The notes beneath the pieces were generated by a model, which was not told the origin of the DNA, did not search any database, and was given only the letters and a program-made list of their open reading frames with translations. The position numbers were made by a program, and so were the translations under genes. A DNA stretch of 64,000 nt from Hyphomicrobiales bacterium. Lineage in GTDB: Bacteria; Pseudomonadota; Alphaproteobacteria; Rhizobiales; Beijerinckiaceae. The stretch lies in NCBI GenBank assembly GCA_028290285.1, contig JAQGKD010000018.1, positions 1 through 64,000 of the forward strand, written 5' to 3'. Positions 1 through 8,621 of the stretch are shown piece after piece; position 1 is the stretch's first letter; every line of letters starts with the position of its first letter.

Positions 1-372
1 GGCGAGGGAAACGCCACGCGCTATGGGGCCAATGTGGGCCGCGAAGGGTTCTTGTGGAGCGGTGACGCCTATGTCGGGCGCAAGGCCGAATGGCCGGTCT
101 GGACGCCGCCCAGGGAGATGATCAAGCGCCAGCCGGAGGCGGCGAAATATGCCGGCGGCATGCCGGGCGGCCTCGAAAATCCCCTCGGCGCCCGCACGCT
201 CTATCTCTACCAGAACGGCAAATACACGCTCTACACGATCTACAGCACCAGCGATCCCGAGACGATCGGGACCGGCGTGACCAGCGGCTGTACCGGCCTG
301 CTCAGCCAGGACATGATCCACCTCTATGCCCAGACGCCGGTCAAGACGAAGGTGGTCGTCCTGCCGGCGTAG
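1..372 (+). CDS. L,D-transpeptidase (YkuD) family protein, 3' end only
   Basis: The reading frame is open from the first base of the window, so the N-terminal part lies outside. The visible residues follow the pattern of alphaproteobacterial YkuD/ErfK proteins: GREGFLWSG, a GRKAEWPVWTPP stretch, MPGGLENPLGARTLYLY, then the catalytic-site segment with SGC. Family members cross-link peptidoglycan through meso-DAP residues using this cysteine. Two normally conserved residues differ: the His of the usual IHGT motif is Tyr (IYST), and the Arg after SGC (usually SGCIR) is replaced, giving SGCTGL. Catalytic activity is therefore doubtful. A near-identical copy of the C-terminal segment occurs about 2.2 kb downstream in a decayed mosaic. 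Family assignment is firm, function is not. Confidence 0.85.
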   Translation, partial: GEGNATRYGANVGREGFLWSGDAYVGRKAEWPVWTPPREMIKRQPEAAKYAGGMPGGLENPLGARTLYLYQNGKYTLYTIYSTSDPETIGTGVTSGCTGLLSQDMIHLYAQTPVKTKVVVLPA

Positions 373-403
373 GGAGCCTTCGTTAGCCCCTCATGAAACG
401 GGA

Positions 404-432
404 CCGCCACTCTCGCGATGTGAGAGTGGCGG
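404..432. terminator. Bidirectional hairpin between convergent genes
   Basis: A perfect 11-bp inverted repeat (CCGCCACTCTC with its complement, 7-base loop) lies between the stop codons of the transpeptidase-like gene and the convergent sulfatase gene. On the plus strand it is followed by a modest T-rich stretch (TTCATTTT). Position and symmetry fit an intrinsic terminator shared by both genes. Confidence 0.7.
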
Positions 433-471
433 TCGTTCATTTTCGTGCAGCCCACCGCGAAGATTTGCTGC

Positions 472-2109
472 TCAGTTGCCTGTGCCTTTGCTCGCCGCCT
501 GCGCCGCAGCCATTTTTGACGCCATTTCGGCTTTGACTGCATCAAGATTGAAGCTGGCGCCCCGTTGCATCGGGGGGAAGTCTAGGAATGTCTGAAGTTC
601 CTTACCGATCACGTCCTGGACGAAAACGAAACGCCAGAACTGGAACTTGAACCAGTCGAAGTATTGCTGCGCGCCTTCCTTCGTGCCGTTGTTCGGCCAT
701 CCAGTGCGTTCGAAGGGATCAAGGCGAAGGTTTGTGATGTAAGGCACGTCCGGACGCGTCTTTTCACCGAGCCAACCAGCAGGCTGGTCGATAAAGCGAA
801 ACTTGTAATCGTCAATTCGGACCGCGCCCAGCGTGCTTTCGCCGAGGTAGAAGATTTCGTGCCGGGCAGACGGCCCCTTGCCGGTGATGGCATCCAGCTG
901 GTTGTAGCCGTCCAGATGGTTCTTGTAGGTCCGGTCTCCGATCTGCTTGCCCTGCAGCAATTCGTTCGTGATGTTCGGATTGCCGGCAGCGGCCACGAAG
1001 GTCGGCAGCCAATCCAGGCCGGAGAAGATTCCGTTCTGCACTGAATCCTTCGGAACATGGCCGGGCCAGCGAAGGATGGCGGGCACGCGGAAGCCGCCCT
1101 CGAGCACCGTTCCCTTGGACTGCGCGAATGGCGTTTGACCGCCATCGGGCCATGTAAAGACCTCGGTGCCATTGTCGGTTGTGAAGACGACGATCGTATT
1201 GTCGTCTTCACCCATGTCCTTGAGCTTCTTCATCACCAGGCCGACATCGTCGTCGAGCTGGGCCATGCCGGCTTCATGTTCCGACCAGCCGTTTTCCGAG
1301 TTGCGCATCGCCTCGTATTTGGGGGAGAGATGCGTGACGATGTGCATGCGAGTGGGGTTGAGCCAGACGAAGAAGGGCTTGCCGTCTTTTTTGGCCCTGT
1401 CCATGAAATCGATGGCAAAGTCGCGAATTTCGTCGTCCACCGTTTCCATCCGCTTGGGATAGAGCGTGCCGGCGTCCTCGATCCTCTGCTTGCCGACCTT
1501 GCCCCAGCGCGGCACCTCCGTCGGGTCGTCCCTGTCTGTCGCCCAGCTATGAATCATGTTGCGCGGGCCGACGACATTCAGCAGGTTCTGCGGATAGTTG
1601 GGATGGGCCGGGTCTTCCATGGCGTCGAGGTGATACAGGTAGCCGAAGAATTCATCGAAGCCATGGACGGTTGGCAGGAACTCGTTCTTGTCCCCAAGAT
1701 GGTTCTTGCCGAACTGGCCGGTGGCATAGCCCATCGATTTCAAAACCGTGGCGGTGGTCACCGCTTCCGCCGGCAGGCCCACGGAAGCGCCCGCCTGGCC
1801 TACCGTGGTCATGCCGGTTCGGATCGGCAATTGCCCGGTGATGAAGTTGGCGCGACCCGCCGTGCAACTCGCCTCCGCGTAGTAGTCGGTGAACAGCATG
1901 CCTTCCTTGGCGATCTGGTCGAGGTTGGGCGTCCTCCCGGCCATCATGCCACGGTTATAGGCGCCGATGTTCCACATGCCGATGTCGTCGCCCATGATGA
2001 CGAGTATGTTGGGTTTTCGTTGTTGCTGTGCGGCGGCCGGTGGACTGAGTATGGTAGCGGCGAGCAATGCGGCGCTAAATCCGAACGCCCAGGTTCTCAA
2101 ATTGCCCAT
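472..2109 (-). CDS. Secreted arylsulfatase-family protein
   Basis: A 545-residue type I sulfatase of the alkaline phosphatase superfamily, hydrolysing sulfate esters, probably in the periplasm. The ATG at 2109 is chosen because AGGAG lies 7 bases upstream and because it starts a typical Sec signal peptide (hydrophobic core at residues 8-20, then PPAAAQ). The mature protein opens with PNILVIMGDDIG, whose Asp pair (41, 42) binds the metal. The formylglycine site is C82-T-A-G-R86 followed by a TGQ box. It therefore uses the CxAxR variant rather than the more common CxPSR, and would still need a formylglycine-generating enzyme, not seen here. The TTDNGTEVFTWPDGG segment supplies further active-site residues. 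The substrate cannot be told from sequence. Confidence 0.85.
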   Translation of the reverse strand: MGNLRTWAFGFSAALLAATILSPPAAAQQQRKPNILVIMGDDIGMWNIGAYNRGMMAGRTPNLDQIAKEGMLFTDYYAEASCTAGRANFITGQLPIRTGMTTVGQAGASVGLPAEAVTTATVLKSMGYATGQFGKNHLGDKNEFLPTVHGFDEFFGYLYHLDAMEDPAHPNYPQNLLNVVGPRNMIHSWATDRDDPTEVPRWGKVGKQRIEDAGTLYPKRMETVDDEIRDFAIDFMDRAKKDGKPFFVWLNPTRMHIVTHLSPKYEAMRNSENGWSEHEAGMAQLDDDVGLVMKKLKDMGEDDNTIVVFTTDNGTEVFTWPDGGQTPFAQSKGTVLEGGFRVPAILRWPGHVPKDSVQNGIFSGLDWLPTFVAAAGNPNITNELLQGKQIGDRTYKNHLDGYNQLDAITGKGPSARHEIFYLGESTLGAVRIDDYKFRFIDQPAGWLGEKTRPDVPYITNLRLDPFERTGWPNNGTKEGAQQYFDWFKFQFWRFVFVQDVIGKELQTFLDFPPMQRGASFNLDAVKAEMASKMAAAQAASKGTGN

Positions 2110-2223
2110 TGTCGGCTCCTTCGCGTGGTAACCGGAACACCGTAAAGTGAGCAATGACTGGGCGGAATATGCCGTTGGCGGTATGGGGCTTTGAAGAAAG
2201 CGGCGGCCCCGGCCAGCCAACCG

Positions 2224-2589
2224 GATGACGGGCGGCCTCGAAAATCCGCTATCAGCAGATCACGGGCGACAGCGGCGCGGGCGCGGTGCTCGGATCGTTC
2301 AAGGGGCGCATCTCGGCCATCGGCCCGAACCTCACCTATAATTTTCAGGTCGGCAAAGTTCCGGTGCTGACCTCCGTGCGATTCCTGCATGAGTTCGATG
2401 CGAAGAACCGACTCGCGGGCAACGTCGAAGTCTTCACGCTGACCATTCAGCTTAGCGGGGCTGCTGCACAGGCCCAGGGCCCAGTTGAGCGGACTGAGCA
2501 GCGGCTGTACCGGCCTGATCAGCCAGGACATGATGCAGCTTTATGTGCGAAGGCCGGTCAAGACGAAGGTGTTTGTGCTGCGGGCGGAG
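2224..2589 (+). pseudogene. Mosaic of decayed YkuD and MetA/SphA-type outer-membrane gene pieces
   Basis: Three pieces abut. At about 2229-2246 there is an 18-base match to the GGLENP region of the transpeptidase-like gene at 165-183. At 2244-2453 the frame reads as the C-terminal end of a MetA-phenol/SphA-type beta-barrel protein (YQQITGDSGAGAVLG, then IGPNLTYNFQVGKVPVLTS, then HEFDAKNRL). At about 2494-2589 a second copy of the transpeptidase C-terminus appears (SSGCTGLISQDMMQLY, then VKTKVFVL), nearly identical in DNA to 281-365. None of the pieces has a complete gene around it. This looks like a duplicated ykuD copy whose middle was replaced by a fragment of a transporter gene. The barrel assignment is from recalled family pattern. 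Confidence 0.65.
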
Positions 2590-2691
2590 GGGAGGGTGAG
2601 GGCCCCCGCCGCTGGGGGCTGCGCGAAGAATCCGGCCATTCGCTGGAGTCTGAGCGATGTGGTGGCGACTTCGACTCCCACAACAAATTCT

Positions 2692-4805
2692 TTAGCGGAA
2701 GCCTTCTAGCGCCTCCGGCTCGTCAGGAGTGATGCCATCGAAGAAGAAGCGTACGACAAAACGATCGAAAGGCCCCAGCGATTTGGTCGCTAAGACGGCG
2801 TCTATCCCGAGCGACATAAGTCGATCAAGCGTTTTGTGAAGGTCCATGTCTGGGCCCTCAAAATCGATTAGACCCGCCTCATGAATTTTCTTCGAGATCA
2901 TGCGCGGTAGGCCGTATTCTTCAAGATTGTATACCGCACTTGGAAGGAACGCGCGGCCCATTCTCCCTATGAACCCAGAGATATCGACCGAAGGGTTCAC
3001 GATAATTTTGTGTAGCTCATTTGTGTCACTGAGAAGGGCGGACAACTTGAATGTGATGGTTCGCTCTAATTTAAAGAATTCTTCTATGCCTATACCATCT
3101 TGTCTTAAGGACGAGATGATCTGAATCACGTCTTGATGCCAATTGTTCGCGATCGCCTTGGCGACCGTCACGACGTTAGTATACCGAGTGTCCCAGCCAC
3201 TTGGCTTGAGGCTGATCACCTTGAAGAGCATGGCGTCCCAGTCAGAGGAATTCTCTGAGTTGAGATAGGCGAAGCCCCGCCACTCATGAGGATATTGCTT
3301 CATATCGGTCGCAAGTCTCAGCAGAAAGTCCGCATCGCTGTCCTGTAGGATATTTTCTTTCTTCAGCCGCGCGAACTGCTGCTCTCCAATTATCGAAGAC
3401 ATTTGAGACTTATATTCAAGAATTCGATCAAGTTGACGATCATCTAGTCCGTCTGCATCACTATTCTCGTCGAGGGTCCCCAACATATTGTCAGGAAGAT
3501 CGATTTCAAGTTGCTCATCTTCCGATTTCGGGGGTGCGTCCAACAAGTAGATATTTCCGACGAAGTATTTGAACATGCGCCCCCCGCGCCCAATGATGTT
3601 CCTATATGTAAAATCCTTTAGGTTGTTTCGACCGAGCTTGCTCCGCCAGACGATCACATTCTGCGCAGATGTGTTGACACCTTCGATTATGGAAGATGTG
3701 GATACGATGCTGTTAAATCCATCGTCATACTCAAAAAGTTTTATCTGTAGCTGACTTAGGCATCGGTGCATGCTGCCGTTATGAACTCCTACACCCCGCT
3801 CGACTAAATCGGCTAGCAGCCAGTCTGCTTGATAGTTCTCCCTTAGCCATTTGGCGAAGGAAGAAGTACGTGCTCGGTCGACAGGAGACAAGCCCTCTAT
3901 TAAAAGTTCAGAAATTTTTCGGATTTCGTATAAGTCCCGGCGTATATGAGCGACTTCCGAGTCCCTTCAGAAATCAATTCTATAAGCTTCGCACCTTTTT
4001 CAGCCGGGTCTAATCCGATAGATTTGTACGTCTCCTGTATATCCAAATAGACGGTATTGAAATCCAGGAGCTCAATGAACTCCATATCCCTTGTAAACGC
4101 ATTATCGCCAAGCTTTTTGATATTCGGCGCTAGGTAATAGCGCTGCGTCGCCTTCTTTGATAGCTTGATGATCGCTTTGATTAGAGATGGAGCGCGACCA
4201 GGATCGTGCTTCTGGCTCGCCTTGTAAAATTCATCTACGACAAGAAGATCGATCTTACCGAGGAACGCTAGGTAGCCAAAAGCGCGCTCCTGCGGAAATA
4301 TTAATATATTCTTAGAACCGAGTTTTGTATCCGGTGCCGTTATAATTGTATAAGGCCCGGAGAATTTTTTGAATAGCCTCCGCCGCGTTTCGTCCATAAG
4401 TGCGATCGTTGGAACAATTATTACAACCGTGTCGGGATGCTTCGCGGCGATAAATGCGTCGATGATAAAGCTCTTCCCGAAGCTCGTCGGGGCGCTCACA
4501 GCGATGCTCCTTCCATCCATAAGCCTCGCGAGGACGCTGGATTGCTCTCGGTGCAGGGTTGCCGATCGACGGCCAACGTCAACCTCAAACGCGGAATGCA
4601 CGTATTTCTGGTCCCAGGACGCGCTTGCGAGTTGCAGGTAGGGAAACAAGCCGGTCGCCCGGATCATGTGGTTTACCAGCTGCGGATACGTCGTCTTGCT
4701 CTGATCCAATTCGGCTAGTAGTTGAATCAGGAGGTTTCTAGCGGCCACCTCGTTCCGCGCGGACAATTGCGTGTTGATCTCGTGACAGGTCTCAAAAATC
4801 TCCAT
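2692..4805 (-). pseudogene. hamB: HamB-type antiphage helicase, broken by a frameshift
   Basis: A superfamily 2 helicase read as two frames. The 5' part (4805 down to 3900) carries motif I APTSFGKS (residues 105-112), motif Ia VPTIALMDE, motif II DEFYK (191-195, in place of DEAH) and the motif III-like YYLAPN, and stops shortly after SLIYAGTYTKSEK. The 3' part (2692-3891, extending upstream in frame as KISELLIEGLSP) carries motif V (TSSIIEGVNT) and motif VI (YRNIIGRGGRMF). Inserting one A in the A5 run (T5 at 3915-3919 on the plus strand) joins both into one protein of about 705 residues. The start codon overlaps the stop of the upstream hamA-like gene by one base. In Hachiman systems HamB senses DNA and controls HamA. 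As written, the helicase loses motifs V and VI, so it should be inactive unless the deletion is a sequencing error. Confidence 0.8.
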
Positions 4806-5728
4806 TACTTGTGACCTTTGTAGAACGCGACGGTTTGGACAAACCCGTCCACGACTGTCTTCTTGCTCGGAACCGGGAATAAGATAATATGGAAGTTTAG
4901 GTCATCGTACTTGTGAATAGATCCCGCCTTCGCAAGCTGCTTTGAAAAGTAGGACTCCGCGCGGCCTTTGTGGAATGCGGCTATCTCCGCCTTGTATCCC
5001 TTCGATAATTCAGTCGCTCCTGCTGTCGTGCCGCATTCGTGTAGCAAGAGGATCGGAATATGAATTCGGGACTTCAAATTGTCGATGGATTCCCGATTGT
5101 CTAAAGCGGACTTGATCCTGCCGCGAAGGTCCGCAGAGATTGGCAATTCATCTAAGTCCGACAAACTAGTTATTATAGCGTTTTCTTTCTTGAGCTTGTC
5201 GGTCGAGAGTGAATTTAATACAGAAGTCACTACAGAGTCCAAACGAGCGTCGGCTATGGAGTTGTAAAACTTCGCCTCGCCAAACCAGAGTGTGAAATCA
5301 TCCCCGTTCACCACGATATGAACGCTGTCTGCGCCTTTGGCATTGTCTTGAATATTCTGTTTGTAAAATATCTTCGGAACTACAGATAGTGCCCCGAAGT
5401 GATGTCGCATCAGTCCATATAAAAAAACTTCGGCTATTTCGCTGCCTTCGCCCACCTTGTCCTTGTCAGTCAGTCTGAGGTTGCGCGCGGCGGCTATAAG
5501 GCTGCTGTGACTTTGGTTCACAAGCGCTGATCGTTCTCTCTGCGACAATGCTGTCTCAGCGATGTTATCCCAAAGGTAATTCTGAAACTTGGAATACCGC
5601 CACTCCGCATCCTCAAAATCGTTGATTAAGCTCAACACTCTTTTGCTCACTAGGCTCGTGAGCTGCGCAGAGGTAGTGATGCCGATAAAGGCGTCATCGA
5701 TGAGAATTTCGAATGTCAAGCCGGCCAT
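4805..5728 (-). CDS. hamA: HamA-type nuclease effector of a Hachiman/AbpAB-like defence pair (DUF1837)
   Basis: A 307-residue protein matching the DUF1837/HamA family. The PD-(D/E)xK-like active site is visible as D134 (in KGADSVHIV) followed by E151-A-K153 in FGEAKFY; the E-x-K pair corresponds to the residues essential in characterised HamA. In Hachiman systems HamA is a DNA-degrading effector held inactive by the HamB helicase until aberrant DNA is sensed. The gene ends in a TAATG overlap with hamB, implying coupled translation. A G-rich SD (GGGGGA) lies about 11 bases before the ATG. Base composition is visibly poorer in GC than the flanking core genes, which fits recent transfer. With HamB broken, this effector may be orphaned and either silent or unregulated. 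Confidence 0.82.
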   Translation of the reverse strand: MAGLTFEILIDDAFIGITTSAQLTSLVSKRVLSLINDFEDAEWRYSKFQNYLWDNIAETALSQRERSALVNQSHSSLIAAARNLRLTDKDKVGEGSEIAEVFLYGLMRHHFGALSVVPKIFYKQNIQDNAKGADSVHIVVNGDDFTLWFGEAKFYNSIADARLDSVVTSVLNSLSTDKLKKENAIITSLSDLDELPISADLRGRIKSALDNRESIDNLKSRIHIPILLLHECGTTAGATELSKGYKAEIAAFHKGRAESYFSKQLAKAGSIHKYDDLNFHIILFPVPSKKTVVDGFVQTVAFYKGHK

Positions 5729-5964
5729 TTATAAATGCATCCCCCCGAATACAAATCTAGATATGGTACAGCTTTCCTAGCGCACATACCTACGTGGAGG
5801 GAAGCGGCACGCTGTCCCCCCGGGGAGTTTATTATTTAGTGTAGTGCCATCCCGGTCTAAGCTGACGCGTGGAATTGCAGGAGGTGGCACCCTGACACCG
5901 GCGCACGCCCCTGCACCCGCCCCGACCGGACCTGCTGAAAGTCCCCAAAGGCCAGGTACCCCCC

Positions 5965-6444
5965 CTAATTCCGCTCCTCCGGCAAATCCGGGATCGGCAT
6001 CACCGGGATCCCGTCTTCCAGCAGCGCCCTTGCCTCTTCGAAGGAGGCCTTGCCCCGGATCGAGCGGGTGGGCGTTTCGCCGTCGTGCATTTTTCGCGCT
6101 TCTTCGGAAAAGGCGGTGCCGACGTCGTCCGAGGAGGCGATGATCTTTTCGTGCAGTTCCTTGATCATCTCGCGCAAAGCCTGCTGGCGTTCGTCGAGGA
6201 GCGCCATGGCCTGCGGCTGCGCCACGGGGGCCGCGCCGGTGTCGTTGGCGGGCTGGTCGGTAGGGGCGAGCGCCTTGTCCTTGCGACCGATGTTGGGCGA
6301 CATGATCGCCTTGGTCACCTTCGGCGACTGGCAAAAGGGGCAGGTCACGTAGCCGCGCTTCACCTGCAGGTCATAGGACCCGCTGCTTGCAAACCAGCTT
6401 TCGAACTCGTGCGAGGCGTCACAGACCAGTGCGTATTTGATCAT
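5965..6444 (-). CDS. DUF1178 family protein
   Basis: A 159-residue protein of the DUF1178 family, widespread in Alpha- and Betaproteobacteria and of unknown function. The family N-terminus is clear (MIKYALVCDASHEFESWF), as is a CPFC pair at residues 35-38 that with C8 could form a zinc- or redox-type site. The middle is Ala/Pro/Gln-rich, and the C-terminal half begins with an amphipathic helix (LLDERQQALREMIKELHEK). It is the last gene of a minus-strand series comF-grxC-DUF1178, 45 bases after grxC. Confidence 0.85.
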   Translation of the reverse strand: MIKYALVCDASHEFESWFASSGSYDLQVKRGYVTCPFCQSPKVTKAIMSPNIGRKDKALAPTDQPANDTGAAPVAQPQAMALLDERQQALREMIKELHEKIIASSDDVGTAFSEEARKMHDGETPTRSIRGKASFEEARALLEDGIPVMPIPDLPEERN

Positions 6445-6489
6445 TTTTGTGTCCAGTCACGCGCGCCCCCCGGCGCGGTTTTCTTGGTC

Positions 6490-6747
6490 TCAGGCGCTCA
6501 GGAGCGCATCCAGCTTGCCGGCCCGTTCGAGGGCGTAGAGGTCGTCGCAGCCGCCCACATGGGTCTCGCCGATAAAGATCTGCGGCACGGTCCAGCCGCC
6601 GTTGGCGCGTTTGGCCATCTGCTGCTGGGCGGAGGCGTCGCCGTCGACCGAGATTTCGTCGTAGGCGACCTTCTTCTGGGTCAACAGGGTCTTGGCCCGC
6701 ATGCAATAGCCGCAGGTGCTCTTGGTGTAGATGGTGACGGAGGGCAT
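6490..6747 (-). CDS. grxC: Glutaredoxin 3 (dithiol, GrxC type)
   Basis: An 85-residue cytoplasmic glutaredoxin. The redox motif is C12-G-Y-C15, a dithiol site, with the cis-Pro loop TVPQIFIG and the GG(C/x)DDL glutathione-binding turn downstream. It reduces disulfides and mixed glutathione disulfides using glutathione. The ATG at 6747 is chosen over upstream in-frame starts because it gives the family N-terminus MPSVTIYTKSTC. Neighbours are comF upstream and a DUF1178 gene downstream on the same strand, an arrangement common in Hyphomicrobiales. Confidence 0.92.
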   Translation of the reverse strand: MPSVTIYTKSTCGYCMRAKTLLTQKKVAYDEISVDGDASAQQQMAKRANGGWTVPQIFIGETHVGGCDDLYALERAGKLDALLSA

Positions 6748-6784
6748 TGAGAGGATCCTGGTTGCAGGCCCCTTATATGGCCGG

Positions 6785-7570
6785 TCACCCATTCGCCACA
6801 ACCCGCGCGAAGACGAGCACCTCCACCCGCGCCGCCCCGGCCCGCAAAAGAACGCGCGAGGCGGCGTTGAGCGTGGCCCCGGACGTGAGAACGTCGTCCA
6901 CCAGCAGGATTCTCCGCCCCGCCACGCGCGGGCGGGCGTCTTGCGCCACGCGAAACGCGCCCTGCACGTTTTCCGCCCGTTGCAGCCGCGTCAGCCCCAC
7001 CTGCGGGCGCGTCGCCTTGACGCGGGTGAGCGCCAGGGGATCGAAGGGCAGGGCGGCCTGCGCCGCCACCGCCTGCGCCAGCACGGCGGCCTGGTTGAAG
7101 CGGCGCGAGAACAGGCGCCACCGATAGAGCGGCACGGGCACGACGAGTTCGGCTCCCTGCGTCAGCTCCGCGCCCGCCCGCGCCATCCAGCGCGCCATGG
7201 CGGGCACGAGATCGAGCCTGTCGCCATATTTCAAGCGTTGCACGAGATGGCGGGCGGGGCCTTCCTCATAGAGTGCTACGGCGCGGGCGCGCTCGAACAC
7301 GGGCGGATCGGACATGGCGGCGGGCGAGAGCAGGCCGGGGCCAAGATCCTGCGCGAAGGGGGTGCCGAGCCTTTCGCAGAAGGGGCGCTCGATGAAGGGC
7401 ATCCGCGTCCAGCAGGGCGAGCAGAGGGTGCCCGCCGCATCGGTGGCGCTGCGGCAGGCGAGGCAGGTCGGCGGGTAGACCTGATCGACGAGCGCGCCCG
7501 CCGCCCGCGCCATTGTCTGGCGTAGGCGCGTGAGGTGGGAGGGGCGGGCCGGGTCGGTCTCCTCGTTCAT
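6785..7570 (-). CDS. comF: ComF family protein (phosphoribosyltransferase fold)
   Basis: A 261-residue ComF homologue. The N-terminus holds a double zinc knuckle, CLAC (36-39) and CSPC (50-53). The C-terminal half is a PRTase domain ending in the PRPP loop ILLVDDVLTSGAT. ComF proteins take part in DNA uptake/processing in competent bacteria, but their role in non-competent alphaproteobacteria is unclear. The start MNEETDPARP is chosen because longer in-frame versions run antisense across the divergent methyltransferase gene. The 79-bp space to that gene probably holds both promoters. Confidence 0.88.
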   Translation of the reverse strand: MNEETDPARPSHLTRLRQTMARAAGALVDQVYPPTCLACRSATDAAGTLCSPCWTRMPFIERPFCERLGTPFAQDLGPGLLSPAAMSDPPVFERARAVALYEEGPARHLVQRLKYGDRLDLVPAMARWMARAGAELTQGAELVVPVPLYRWRLFSRRFNQAAVLAQAVAAQAALPFDPLALTRVKATRPQVGLTRLQRAENVQGAFRVAQDARPRVAGRRILLVDDVLTSGATLNAASRVLLRAGAARVEVLVFARVVANG

Positions 7571-7649
7571 GGGCGTGAGCTTAGCATTATGGGTCGAAAC
7601 CGGAAGGGCTCCGCTGGACCCGCGCGGGCTGGCGCGCCATAACCCGTGC

Positions 7650-8534
7650 ATGGCCCAGGCACCCGCCCATATCGTCTTCGACCGCGCACTCGCCCGCAGG
7701 CGGCTGGCCCGTGCGCTGGCGGCCAGACCGGCGGGCTTTTTGCTCGACCATATCGCAGCGGAATTTCCCGAAAGGCTCGCCGCCGTGTTGCGGCCGTTCC
7801 CGCGCGTGCTCGATCTCGGCACGCCCGCCCCTGTTCTGGTCGCGGCGCTGGCCGAACGGGCGCCCGAGCTTCTGGTGCAGGCCGCGCCTCTCCCCGCTTC
7901 GCTCGCGGGCGGGGGATTGGGGCTGGTGGCCGACGAGGAGGCGCTGCCTTTCGCGCCCGAGAGCTTCGACCTGGTGGTCTCCGCGCTCGCCTTGCAGGGC
8001 GTCAACGACCTGCCGGGAACGCTGGTGCAGATCCGGCGGATTCTTCGGCCCGACGGGCTGTTCCTCGCCTGTCTCGTCGGGGGGCAGACCCTGCAGGAAT
8101 TGCGCGTGGCGCTCGCCGCCGCCGAGGAGGAAATTTCTGGAGGCGTCAGCCCGCGTGTCGCGCCCTTTGCGGACCTTCGCGACATGGGCGGGTTGTTGCA
8201 GCGCGCGGGCTTCGCCTTGCCTGTGACGGACGCGGACCTGCTGACGGTGCGCTACGACCATATGTTCGCGCTGATGGCCGATCTGCGGGCCATGGGGGCG
8301 ACCAACGTGCTGGTGGCGCGGGACAGGCGGCCTTTGCGCCGGGCCGTGCTGGTGCGGGCGGCGGAAATCTACCAGAGCCGCTTTGCCGATCCCGACGGGC
8401 GGGTGCGGGCGAGCTTCGAATTCGTCTGGCTGTCGGGCTGGGCGCCGCATGAGAGCCAGCAGAAACCCTTGCAGCCGGGGTCGGCCAAGGCGCGGCTGGC
8501 GGATGCGCTGTCGACCGTCGAGCGCAAGATCTGA
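7650..8534 (+). CDS. SAM-dependent methyltransferase (BioC/NDUFAF5-like)
   Basis: A 294-residue class I methyltransferase. The SAM-binding segment is recognisable as RVLDLGTPAPVLVAAL with the second acidic region LGLVADEEALPF and the motif FDLVVSALALQGVNDLPGTL, then RILRPDGLFLACLVGGQTLQELR. This pattern matches alphaproteobacterial proteins related to the mitochondrial complex I assembly factor NDUFAF5 and to BioC. The glycine-rich loop is less canonical (LGTPAP rather than GxGxG). The ATG at 7650 begins the conserved MAQAPAHIVFDRALARRRLARA. The exact substrate is unknown. Divergent from comF. Confidence 0.85.
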   Translation: MAQAPAHIVFDRALARRRLARALAARPAGFLLDHIAAEFPERLAAVLRPFPRVLDLGTPAPVLVAALAERAPELLVQAAPLPASLAGGGLGLVADEEALPFAPESFDLVVSALALQGVNDLPGTLVQIRRILRPDGLFLACLVGGQTLQELRVALAAAEEEISGGVSPRVAPFADLRDMGGLLQRAGFALPVTDADLLTVRYDHMFALMADLRAMGATNVLVARDRRPLRRAVLVRAAEIYQSRFADPDGRVRASFEFVWLSGWAPHESQQKPLQPGSAKARLADALSTVERKI

Positions 8535-8621
8535 CCAGCTCCGCTGGCGTAAAGCGTCGCGGCTCCCCATTTGCCGTGAAACCTGCTATGAGCGGGCCTT
8601 ATTCCAGACAATCAGGCGACC

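Noticed and set aside
3908..3925. Programmed -1 frameshifting in hamB
   Set aside because: The site reads A-AAA-TTT in the zero frame, not a canonical slippery heptamer, and I see no strong downstream structure. A single-base deletion is simpler; it is kept only as a minor alternative.
7587..8570. Minus-strand frame opposite the methyltransferase, in continuity with comF
   Set aside because: The methyltransferase on the plus strand has recognisable SAM motifs, and the comF family start lies at 7570.
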